From Trogon surrucura (Eukaryota; Chordata; Aves; Trogoniformes; Trogonidae), in contig CM036620.1 of NCBI GenBank assembly GCA_020746105.1, positions 44,288,706 through 44,352,705 on the forward strand: 64,000 nt of DNA, given 5' to 3'. Position 1 is the stretch's first letter. The number at the start of each line of letters is the position of its first letter. The position numbers and the translations under genes are program-made. Positions 9,120 to 20,800 of the stretch are shown here, one piece after another. A model generated the notes under the pieces. That model had not been told where the DNA came from and did not search any database. It saw only the letters and a program-made list of their open reading frames with translations.

Positions 9120-12100
9120 TTTCTTAAAGCTCTGGTCTTAAGATTCTAGTCAAGAACTTGTATATTGAAGAAAGACTTTAGAAAAATTTAGTTTATTTGA
9201 CTCTCCTTGGATGTCTCCTTGCAATGGAACAAGAGGCTTTTCTTTATTTGCAGTGCTGAAATAGCAACTTAAGTTTTTTGATGTGGCTTTGTCATGTCTC
9301 TCTTCTAATTCCCATCTCACATCATTCTTTTAAAACAAATAAAATGCATATTAGTCCCATTTATGATCTGTTTAGTTTTGATTATTACCAACTCTGCATA
9401 TAGTTGCCAGGCATACGTTTTTGTGGATTTTGTTTGACAGGATTGGCTTCCAGAAGATTTCCAAGACTTTTGCGGCTTTCAACCCCTTGAAGTTTATTGC
9501 ATTTTGATATAGCTAAATTCACAGTACAGTTTATTTTTCTGTGGGATGTTAATATTCTTATTGTCATCCTTCATACACAGGGTGTGCTCAGCTGCTGACA
9601 AAGATATTTCTAGCACTCTTGTATTTGAATAGGGTTTTTCAATTGAATATCAAGTTTTAAATGTTGATACTTCATCACAATTTACTGCTGAGAAACCAAG
9701 GACCAAATAATAGTGCTCTTGTACAGCTAAATAATAGTTAATATTTCATCTATCACAAGTGAATGATTTTATATTCTTTTCAAAAATACAAGAACAATGG
9801 TTAGTGACAAATACAAATACTTGCTATGCCATCTTAAGGAGATTCACTTACATTTTTTTGTGTCAGCATACTTACTCAGGTAACTTGTGGTTATTATATA
9901 TTTTGTGGTTAATATATATTGATAAGAATATGGAATAATGAAGCCGTGTTTTTAAGGAAGTAATTGTAACATAATAATTAGAATCTAGGGGCATAGTAAG
10001 AATAACACAATCCTGGTTTATGAGTGGATATAAAATGATGAAAGAAGATGCTGTATTTTACTTTTATTAAGGGCCTTTGTCTCCTGTTAAGTATAAAATC
10101 TGAAAAGCAACGTGGTAGTCCTTGTCTATAAAAGCCAACCAACCAGTCTTCATTAGTAAATGATCATATTTACTTCCAAAAACTAATTAGGAGATAAAAA
10201 ACACCCAAGAAGGGTGAAACAAAGAACAAATGCATGACTTTAATTGCAAAATAGACACTGATGGGATATTTCTGATGAAGTTGTGTTCAGAGTAGATGTC
10301 AGTCTAGACTTGCTGGTCTAACTCATGCAAGTTACAGTAGTATGTTCACAGATTGTCCTCTCTACCATGGCATAATACTCACCCCCACCATTATGCACAG
10401 CAATCCTGTAATACAGTGCTATATTATTTTCTTAAAATGAATGGCACTTCACAGTAGTAGACTTCATACATTCATAAATCCATGTCCTAAGCCTGGCACA
10501 ACTAAGAAGTCATATGAATTTAAGGCATACCCAGGCTAGGGTCTTCCAATGAACCAAAGATACCTGTAAGTGGAAATGCCCAGGCTTGAGACTTACAATT
10601 CCATTATAAAGTTCTTTCCCTAGAAGCTTTGTTCACATAGGTAGTTAGTGTGACATATAACCTTGGTTCTTTAGAGCAATTCTCAGCTTCTGTCTTGAAG
10701 ATCAGGAATATCCCTAGATGATCTTAGAAGATCATCTTGGGTTTGAGGGTCTTACAAGATCATCTGGTTTTTTCTGGGAAGAGCTATGTCCGTAGCTGAA
10801 TTTTTATCACGGAGGCAAATTCAAAATTAAGAGAGAATCCTTGAATGTTTAATGTTGTAAAGAGTAAAAAATGCTAGACAAGATTCATAAAATTTATTAT
10901 GCCATTCTTTATCAGACCATACTGTGTGTTTCTTGTACTTAGCTTAAGTGCAAAAAGAATAAAAAGACTTGCTGTTGTAATCTAAGCAAACCCTAGTCTT
11001 CTCCAGGAAGCTATCTGGTTGCTGGATGTCGCTGATAAAAATGAAGGAAAGATGATCAACCTTCTTCTATTTACTAGAACATAAAAAACTAATTGACAGT
11101 TTTTATTTGGGCTCTTTTTCTCCTGCTATGCTGAACTGATCAGCGGGTAAAACACCCAAGAGGAGTCATCTCTGAAGACCACAGCAATTTTGTGTGTTGT
11201 CAACTTATGCAGCTGTTCATTTACATTAATTTTCTGTGTTATTCCAGCAGCTTTCAAATTAATGCAATCAGTAACATTAATGACCTTTAAAAACCAAAGC
11301 AAGTAGTAGCAATGGAATGTTAAATAGAGAAACCTTCTCTATTTGATAGCAAGCTGTCTATCAAACTACAGGTATTTCTAAAATGGTAAGCACTGAGACG
11401 TATATTAAATTCATTAACCAAATATTAAAAAACTGTATGTGTGACAATAAAATAGAATAAATGTTATTTTCCTTCTCTTACTTCCTCTTAATTTATCCTG
11501 ATACACAAATTTATTTCCCCCTATTCTTAGCTGTACATGCTGACACAAACATCCCTTGATCATAATTTATGTGTAGAATATGAAAGTATTTTGCAGGTGC
11601 TGAATATAAAATTTTCACTTCCGCTAACATTCAAATGGACAAAGGAATGTGATTTCATCAACACTGTAAACCTTTATGCTTCCATTGTCTTTATGGAGAT
11701 GTTTTGAGGACCATAGGTACATGTAATTATGAAACTGTGTTACACATAAGTAAAAGCTTGGAGCAATTCTTCCTGTTTTCTTTACTTTTTTCTTTTCATA
11801 TATTGCTGTTTGTGTTGCGTGCACTTGTTTGTTTTGGTTTGGTTTGGTTTTTTTTCTGACAACTCTCTACACAAACTTAGATCAAGTAATATGACTTTTA
11901 GAGGGAAACATGGATTTCTCATCTCTAACATGTATTTTCTAACCATTTAACTTAAGTTTTCCATGCATTTTTTCTAGGTTATAATATTTAGGTTATAATA
12001 TTAGGTTATAATATTTATGCTATCAGTAAGGTATAGATGGATGTTCTCTTGTGTGATCCTCAGCATTTATATACTACTTTACTGTGTGTAAATCAAAAAC

Positions 12101-12719
12101 AAACAAACAAACAACAACTAACCAAAAAAGACAAAACATAAAAACCAGCATAACATCCAGAAGGGTTATTTTTCATTATGTTGAATAATATTTCTTTTTC
12201 GTGTTTCCTTTTGAGTTAGATAACTTTTATGTTTTACTTGAGATGAAAAATTAGATGATAGGGAAGATGGAAGAAAAACTTCAGTGGAAATCTTTTCAGT
12301 TTGCTTGCAGTCTTTTGATAGTATTAGTGTAAAGAGCAGTGGCTTTTTTTTTGTTTTCTGTGTTTTGAATCTTCTAATGGAAAGGGATTAAATATTAGTC
12401 ATTGTACAGTAATGATGCAACTGCAAGTGCTATGTTAGGTTTATTCTGAACTGCTAAGTGTTGATTTTTTCCTAGACCTGCATTATACAGAAATTGCTTT
12501 CCATTCTCTTAGTTTTTCAATAATCTAGACAGGTTCAGAAAGGTTCCTTGAAGTTTGTATGACAGTATTTACAAGTAGGCTTCTTTTACTTTTGCAAGAA
12601 AAACACGGAATGCTTTATATGTTATATTTATGATTCTTAAGTTTTGTTTTCTATTTAATATGTATACCATTTTCCAGGGGAAATTATCATTTAATTCTTT
12701 TGCCTTCCACTTACTACTT
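9120..12719. other. Unique AT-rich non-coding DNA with small repeats
   Basis: No gene or clear transposon is visible. Small structures include a 10-base inverted repeat at 10716-10737, an 8-base inverted repeat TTTGATAG/CTATCAAA near 11342-11366, a triplicated 13-mer at 11976-12015 and a short CAAA run near 12098-12113. Confidence 0.5.
11976..12015. repeat. Triplicated 13-mer AGGTTATAATATT
   Basis: Three near-contiguous exact copies start at 11976, 11990 and 12003; one extra T separates the first two. This is a young local tandem expansion. Confidence 0.85.
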
Positions 12720-13070
12720 CATTTCAGTTGTAAGTCATCAGTGCATTTGGCAATTCTACAGCTAGTTTCTCTGTCTTGGTAATTTATGTAGATTAGAAGC
12801 AGTAAAGATCTGAGAACTGACTCCCCTGTGACCCTTTTCAACACTTTACTTTCTAATCACTTTACTTTAATCAGTTCTTTATCTGTTGCGATGTTTAACC
12901 TGAATCTTTCCTGCTTTCAGTTTAAGATGAAGACTATCATTTGAGACATTATCAAAGGCTTTATGTAAATCCAAATTATGGTACTTGTACTATTATTATC
13001 AATTTTATTTCTAATCTCCTCAAAAATAAAAAGTGGCTGGTTGTCAAGATCATCATTTCTTTAAATGTCT
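12720..13070 (-). mobile_element. Ancient CR1/L3-like LINE relic (reverse transcriptase region)
   Basis: This is a heavily decayed minus-strand match to the CR1/L3 pattern over the reverse transcriptase palm. On the plus strand, phrases appear in the expected order: GTCATCAGTGCATTTGGCAA (usually GTCATCTGCAAACTTGC, encoding the FADD region), GAGAACTGACTCCCCTGTG, TCAGTTCTTTATCTG, then GAGACATTATCAAAGGCTTT followed by TGTAAATCC. No open frame remains. The order and spacing of four phrases make chance unlikely, but each is imperfect, so the boundaries and the family (old CR1 or L3) are uncertain. Confidence 0.55.
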
Positions 13071-14443
13071 TATGACGTTAAACTGCATTTGTTTTAAATT
13101 TTTGACAATTATTTAACGTTTGTAATTTTAAATGGATTGTACCCTATTGTGTAAACCATGGACTTTTAAGGTCAGTTTTCTCTCTTGTTTCCTTTCTATG
13201 CCACAATGTATCACTCTATGTGTGTGTACACTCACACACACATTTACTAGCACTAATGGGGCAGGCAGAGCCATAAGTAGCATTTTGTTTTGCAATTTCA
13301 GTATATACAAAGTGAATTAGCATAGAACTGTTGAGGGTTTGCGAGAGTTATGTGCCTTTAATTCCAAGGAATTTGGATGAGATGGATTATTTAGGAAGTT
13401 AAAAAAAAAGATCTACAAAGTTTTTCTCCTCTGCTCATTTTATTTTAGAAAATGCATTTACAAAAAAAAAAAAAAAAAAAGAAACAAGGAAAAAAAAATC
13501 AGGTTTAAAAGAAGTAAGTTGTCTTCAGAAGTCGACGTAGCCCAAGAATAAAAATAATATTTCGGATAGACTGGCTGCTATTGTAAGACTGTGTAAGAGC
13601 AGAACAATGGGATCTACTGGTAGGCGATAGTTCTGGAGAGTAACCAGATAGATTCCTCTTCTTTCTTTCTGATTGAAGCATATGCATTCTATTTTTTCCT
13701 TGGGAAGATGATATTGAGAGAGAGAGAGTGTTAGATTTTTACAACTATTATTTCATTATTGTAAAATTCTTTTTGCAACTACCATTGTATTTATTTGCCA
13801 CTTTTTACTTTAGAGAGATAGTAAGGTCATTCTAGCTGATAAATATTTAGATTTTCTTTTCTATGCAAAAAGTCAATATCATATTAAACTTTGAATGTGA
13901 GCGATCTTCTGCAGAACCTAAAACTGTTGCCTGAAAATATTAATGTTATAATATGATCTGTCACTATTAATTATGTTTTTAATTTCTAAAATACATTCTA
14001 GATGTAATCATGTTTAGAATAATATCTTATGGAACACAGGAAGTTTTCATTTGTAACTGAGAAAATTTAAGACAGAAAAATCAGAAAGCTCATGAGAAAA
14101 GAGAAAAATTTAAAATAATAGCTGAAATTAAATAAATATTCAAACTTTTCTGTTAACTGGTTAGCACCTGATCTATGAAAAAATGATCTTTCTGTCGGCA
14201 GCTACTGAAACAGGTTGACTGATTAGTTCTGAGTTAGACAGATTTGCCTACTTAACCTCATCAGAAGTATAAAAACACTAGAATTACTTTAATCAAAACC
14301 ATAAAAGTTTATTTGAGAAACTGAGGATAAAAATGAAGATAATGATTATGTTTTTCTTATGTTGATTACAAGTAAAATTAAATGCGAGAATAATGTGTTA
14401 GAGAGTCAGCATAGGCATGGAGATCAGGATATGGTGCCCCTTA
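13071..14443. other. Unique AT-rich non-coding DNA
   Basis: No gene is visible. It contains a TG/CA near-palindrome at 13218-13243 and an A19 run at 13462-13480 with no polyadenylation signal before it. Confidence 0.5.
13462..13480 (+). repeat. Poly(A) run of 19
   Basis: An uninterrupted A run in an A-rich stretch; no AATAAA precedes it within 30 bases, so I read it as simple sequence. Confidence 0.8.
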
Positions 14444-14886
14444 TAATCATACATTGTCAGGGTTTGGAAAGGACCTCTAGAGATCATCTAGTCCAACTCC
14501 CCTGCCAGAGCAGGATCCCCTAGGGCAGCCACACAGGAACACAACCAGGTAGATTTTGAAAAGCTCCAGAGAAGGAGACTCCACAACCTCTCTGGGCAGC
14601 CTGTTCCAATACTCTGTCACCCTCACAGTAGAGAAGTTTCTCCTCATGTTGAGGTGGAACTTCCTATGTTCTAGCTTATACCCGTTATTCCTTGTCGTAT
14701 TACTGGGCACCAACCAAAGAGAGACTGGTCCCTTCATCTTGACACCCACCCCTCAGATGTTTGTACACATTAATAAGATCCCCTCTCAGCATTCTCTTCT
14801 CAAGACTAAACAGCCTCAGTTCTCGCAGTCTATCTTTGTAGGAGAGATGTTCAAGTCTCTTAATCATCTTTGTATCCTCATCCTCG
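14444..14886 (-). mobile_element. CR1 LINE, 3' end
   Basis: A minus-strand CR1 whose 3' UTR starts at a degraded octamer tail (AATCATACATTG, 14444). It continues through GAGATCATCTAGTCCAAC, GCAGCCACACAGGAACAC and CTGGGCAGCCTGTTCCAATA, the C-terminal CR1 coding block, into the [23 protein letters not shown] region, and stops near 14886. The frame 14477-14749 retains [20 protein letters not shown], the conserved CR1 C terminus. It closely resembles 29195-29461, indicating one subfamily. It is 5'-truncated and non-functional. Confidence 0.9.
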
Positions 14887-17800
14887 CATCCTTGCTTAAA
14901 TGATTCTGATAAATTCTAAGTTAAGGAATATTGAAGATGCAATAAAATTAATACAATATGATTCAAGCTCTAAGAATCACTGAGAAATTATTAGAATTGT
15001 GGTATATACAATTAAAAGCCCCATACAGTCAAATACATGATAAATTAAGGACATTGACAGCATTCAGATTCCACTGTCTCATAGTCACCTGCCTTGACAT
15101 ACCCTGTGAGACACTGTGAAGACTATCAATTAGAAATCCCCACTAAACTACACATTTAATGGAGCTGTAGTTCAAAAGCTGTCATTAAACAAAATAGATT
15201 ATCTTTCACCTGTAGAGATGCCTGAGTTCTTGAATGCTTAGTGAGGCATGATGGAAAATCTGCATTCTGAAATACATTACTGGACTTTGTATTTCATAGT
15301 ACGTAGAATAAATGTTTGAGGAGAATGATATAGATTAACAGCTTCTGAAATAACACTTCAAAACCTCATCAAAATAGCTAAAGACAGAAGAACTTGGTTA
15401 TCTTTTGTTTCCAAACTGTCTTTTTGTCCACTCTCTACTCTGATACAGTTTACAGTGAGTGGCTACCATGGTAACATATTTAATTTAGCAATCCTCAGAT
15501 CTACATTGGTCCTCAATTGTATGAACATCTTTTTCAGTAGAGCAATATTAGAATAGAATGTTTGCCTCCCATAATTATAGCTATTAATCACTTCAGATAA
15601 TACAAGGATGTGTCTATTTACCAAGAATCTAGTTTGTAAGAGTCATTTTTCCTTACAGTGAGTAAGACAAAAGATAAAACAATAGTTACAATAACAATCC
15701 TTTCTGTTTGCTATAGAATTAACCCAAGTATTTCAAAATAGAAGAACTCTAATGGTGTACCAAATAGTCTATAAAAGACAGAGCGGGGAAAAAGTTTTAA
15801 AAAAAGAAACCATATTTTTAGAATGCCATTGAGTGAAAAGAAAAGGTAGCTTTTATTGAAAAGACTTTCTTTCTTTTTAATACAAAAAATGGCCAAAAAA
15901 TTTGGATTTCCCAGGCTGCTTTTCACCATATACTTGCATGATTTTCTGTTTACTATCCTTCAGATTAGAGTGTATTATTTTATCATATACTCTTTGGACA
16001 GAGTTTGTTTCCAACCAACAACGTATGTAGCTATCTCTTCTGCAATCCCATAAATAAGCAATTATCTACTCAGAAGCTGTTTCAGATGCTCATTGCTTAC
16101 ACAAGAAGAATTTGTAAGGCTAAAGGCTGACTGATTTTAATCAATAAAAAAGTGCATGCTATTTTTAGTAGTAAATTTTTAAACTTCATCAAACATGCAC
16201 GATCTGTAAATTTCCACATTTGTGATTCTGTAAACATTTATTTTTGACAGTTTGCAGGACAAAAAATAGTTCTTGATTTAGAAGTACTTGCATGGTTGGC
16301 TGTTCATTGCTTGATCAGCTTGGGTTAGCTATGGAAGTCTCTTTCAAAATTATTCTTCTGCACTAAACTAAAATTCTGACATTCTTCTTCATTGTTTGTC
16401 CACATTTGAATGCTCAGATCAATATTTTCTTATATTTTGGAGTATTTGGTAGCTGGTAAGTATATTATTACAGCAAAAAAAAAAAATGCCATAAATCACA
16501 AATACTCTAAAGATAAGGAACAGAAGCTATTTTGGGTAATGCCGAAATATGGGTCTTGAGCTTTCTGAGCAGAGCGGGGATTTGGAACATACCTTTTCAT
16601 GACATTCCAATTAGTAATACAGTGTTTTATGTGAAAATAAATGTGGGGTTTTTTTCATATTTTTCCTATGTTTCTCAGTATTTCATATTAGTAAGGCTGT
16701 CATATGACACAGACTAGTTTTGTAAATTTACCCCATTTTTACTACAGCACAATTCCTATATTAAAATGTTACTACCATGTTTTTAAAAGAAGTTTTAAAC
16801 ATAAGATATATTTAACTGCAATTTCATTTGGTTTATAGTGTATTTCTGAAGGTACCGTAGCTTTTAAAGTAGTTTAAAATAACAGGAAAGAGTAAAAAAC
16901 TTATCCTTCCTTTATCTTTACAAGTAAGATTAATTTTTTTCCTCACCTCTCCTTGTACTTCCTGTCTCAAGCACTTAGTTTTCTTCTACAGTGAAACTCT
17001 GGGAGCACTGTCAGTAAAAACTTCCTCAGTGGCAGCAATTAAACCGGGCTCGTTTTTACCAACAGACTCCTCTTGAAAATTGTGCTTTCAGGACAGAGTG
17101 GAACATTGCTGTCATACACATTGTGAAACATTGCTATGATACACATATGCAATCTTGCGGGTATTATTTTATGTTTTGCAGTTGAAAACAAAAGAAAAGT
17201 TTCAGTTATCAGTCTTGTAGCTTTGCAGTGATGACAATAAATGAAAAACAATAGAAGCACTGAAGTGAGGCAGTAAATTTGATGTGCTCTTATCAAAAAG
17301 CTGCATTTATGAGACTTGCCCTCTGTCAGAATATACCTCCAAATGCTACAACCTAACAGGAACTAAAGCAAGATTTTGAAGACATACGTATTCTGTAATT
17401 GTTGGAGTCATGAGAAGAATGAGAAATAAGTGTATTTTAGTCCTAGTTCTGGAAATAGTTGGGGTTTTTTTGATTCCTGTGTTAAGATTAACTCATTTAA
17501 TGCAGAAAATCTAATGAACTTTTAAAAATAGAACACTAAAGAGCAAATATGAATCATTAGCAAATGCTTAAGTCTTTCTTTGTATGCACCATACCAGACT
17601 ACCACATGCTAAGTTGTGAATATATTTATTTTTAATGTATTTATTGTCATAACACCTCCGAGTCAGAGTTCTGTTGTGTAAGACATTGTTCAGTTGAAGA
17701 AATGAAAGGTGACCCTTACCCACTGGAACTTAAAACATCAGTGCTAAACCGGAGACAAAGGATGAATGGAAAAGGAACGAGATACAAGAAAGTGCTGCAT

Positions 17801-20800
17801 AACTGAACTCTCTGTAGACATAGTTACTTGAATTCCAGATATTGTAGAAAATTCTGTAGGTGCCACATAAAACAAGTACTGAAATATGCTGAAATATACT
17901 GAAATATAAAGGTATTCTGCCCATAAATGCAAAAATAAGTGGGAGGTCAGCACTTAGGAGCTACCTAAATCACATTGAGCATAATTTCTTTTTTTTTTTT
18001 TTTTTGCAATTCTAAAAGCATATCACATTTTCTGAATCCTGCAGTTTCCTTGATAAGAATCATAGAAATACACTAAAGGGAACCTAATTAGCAATAATCC
18101 ATATATATTTAACTAACTAATGAAGGTGATTTACTTTAGCTGTAAGTTCCAAGATAACACTAATGATACCTTATCTTCTTTATAACAGGTAAATATTCCA
18201 TTTCAATAGATTGCCGAAAAGGAACTGTAAAATATTTCAAAGGTAAGGACCTCTTTAAAAATAACATTTTAAATGAGCATTCAGTTTATCAGAACAGCAA
18301 ATGAGGAATGATAATTCTTTCTGACTCTCTGACTAATAGCAGAGAATTACAGATGGACTTAATGAACATAGACTTTGACTTCCTGTTTGTGAAGCTGTGT
18401 TTATGTATAAAAGACAAATTTTCACTTTTGTCTTCTTACAAAGGATAAATTTAATAACTGCAGAAAAAATGTTTCAGCTGTGAAAAAATATTAAAACCTT
18501 GTTACATTTTATCATATGTTCTTTGTGCAAGATTTAAAGAATACTATTAAATGACTAGAAAATTTCATATGATTATGATAGCATAGGTTGTTTTTTTTCA
18601 ATATGACAGTGGTTAACTTTTTAATTTTTTACTGATACAACTTTCTTTCATTCTTCTGAGAAATATGTTTGACTTTAGCTCGAAACCTTTGATTAATTTT
18701 CAGAGCTCTTTAGTTCTAGAATACATTTTTTTTTACTTTCAGTTGCGGGTAATAAAAGTGTCATATCCCGTGCAGACTGTTCTTTGTGGTAATTCGTTGT
18801 TCTTTGGTTACCACTCCTGAAGCAACAGTTGATTAACTTTTAGACTGTACTGTCCACCCTTACAGAAAATATTGTCTGTTGAGAACAGAAGGAATTCGAT
18901 ACAAAGTTTCACTAAAATTGTTACTTGTAAGTCATCAGGTTAGTGGAGATAATGTGGACATTGTGGTCTACCTTAATCTTGGATTTGGTAACCAGAGAGA
19001 AAGCAAGAGAAATAATTTATTGTTCAAGTCATCATGTATGTGTTTACTTTATTTTAAAACGCTGGGGACTTCAAGAGCCCCCTGCATGTTATTTATACAC
19101 ATGCTTTAATGCATACACTGACAGGGATAGGAGATCCTGTATTAATTAATATTTAGCCATACATTTCAATGTTGCATTAAAAAGAAAGGAAAGTTCATCA
19201 GCCTCCCAAAACAAAGCTTCTGAGCTACAGACATGGTTCAATGCAGTTCTACTCCTTTGTGTTCGTGGAGGAGAGGGAGAAGTTCTGAAAAAGTTGCACA
19301 AACTTCTGGGGACTGTGCCAGATGTGATATGAGTATGGGACTTTTTGTGAAACAAAAACATGTAGGTGGAGTTTTTCTCAAGAGAAAATTTTTGTGCTCA
19401 GGGTGGAATATCTATTCTAAGTGAAAAGGTCAGAGGCTCATCTCAGAACATGCTGTATTCCCAGAAAGGACTTCGATCCTGGTCTTGTGTCCCAGAAGAA
19501 TGCCTGAAATATACAGCCTCTTGCTATTCTGGCTCTGGTACTCTTATTATTTTTTTATGGGTTTTTTTTTTCAAGTTTCTTTCAAAAAATCTTTTAGAAA
19601 TCCAATTTTTCTTCTTGATTGAAATCTTAGAGACTTGTGAGACATAGGAAAGAAGCCATTCTCATTATACCTCAGTGTGCTACCGAACCCTCTCTTTGTA
19701 TTCTTCCAATGCACCTGCAATGCTTAGATTCATCAGAAAACTCCAAATTTTGGTAGTCTGTTATACTTTAGAAATAATAGAAGAAATCATAGTATTACAA
19801 AAAGGCTGACTTTTTTTTTTTGGTGCTTGCAGATGTGTTGCCAAGTTGGTTCCAGGTTTTGCTTTTTCTTTTCTGGTCTTGTCTTTATATAGAAATATAA
19901 TTGATGAGATAATTTGTTACTTTCCCAAGTACCTCAGATAGATTTTGATGATGCCAAGATTTAAATAGTGTTGGCTAAGTGAAAATATTTCAGTGAATGT
20001 AGAAAAAAAAGAACCTTAGATGTGAAAATTATGGAACTGTTACCAAAAGAAAAGTAATTAGTTAATCGCCATGCTCCAAGGTCCTATCTGAATGCCACTG
20101 AGGATGCCCAGGAGAAACATCACTGAAGGACAGAAAGTATCAGCATAAAAAATTATATGCCACGTTTCTGACAGGTACAGCTAACTATGGAAAAAAAAAA
20201 AAAAAGCAGCCCTATTCAGCATAGGAGGTGAAGGGAAGAGTAAAACTAATGACATTAAAATCCTCTTGAGGAGCCTGGTTTTGTTTATTAAATAAGCCAC
20301 TCCACTAAGATAAGTAAGAAGAACTGCTTAGTCTGGCAGTGTTAATTGATGCTGTCCTGGGAGTTTATTGTTATGTATTACTCTTTTTGTCCTTTCATGT
20401 AAAGATGTCAGCACATTGTACCTGACAGGATGCATTGTATATTATAAATTATTCTAATTGGGGTAGAAACATTGCCATCAATTCTCTCTTCCCTGTATAT
20501 CTAAGGCATGATTGTGATTTATATAGAATAGTAATTCCCAAGTATCAGGTTTATTTTAGGGTATACTTTAATGCTGTTTCATGAAGACCTCAGATGAAAA
20601 GTAGTTTTATTCCATCCATTTAATTTTTGTCAAAAATGGATATATTCTTCCACACACATACAAGAAACATGTGTATCCGACATGCGTGTGATAGGAAACA
20701 AGGACAGAGATAAAAGAAATGGAGCCTTTCAAGCCTTACACAAGGTGCTTAAAAGAGAGTTAAACACAGTCTTGCACTCTTGCTTGAGCAAGACTAGTGT

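Noticed and set aside
13462..13480. A19 run as a retrocopy tail
   Set aside because: No AATAAA at the right distance, and the surrounding sequence is generally A-rich.
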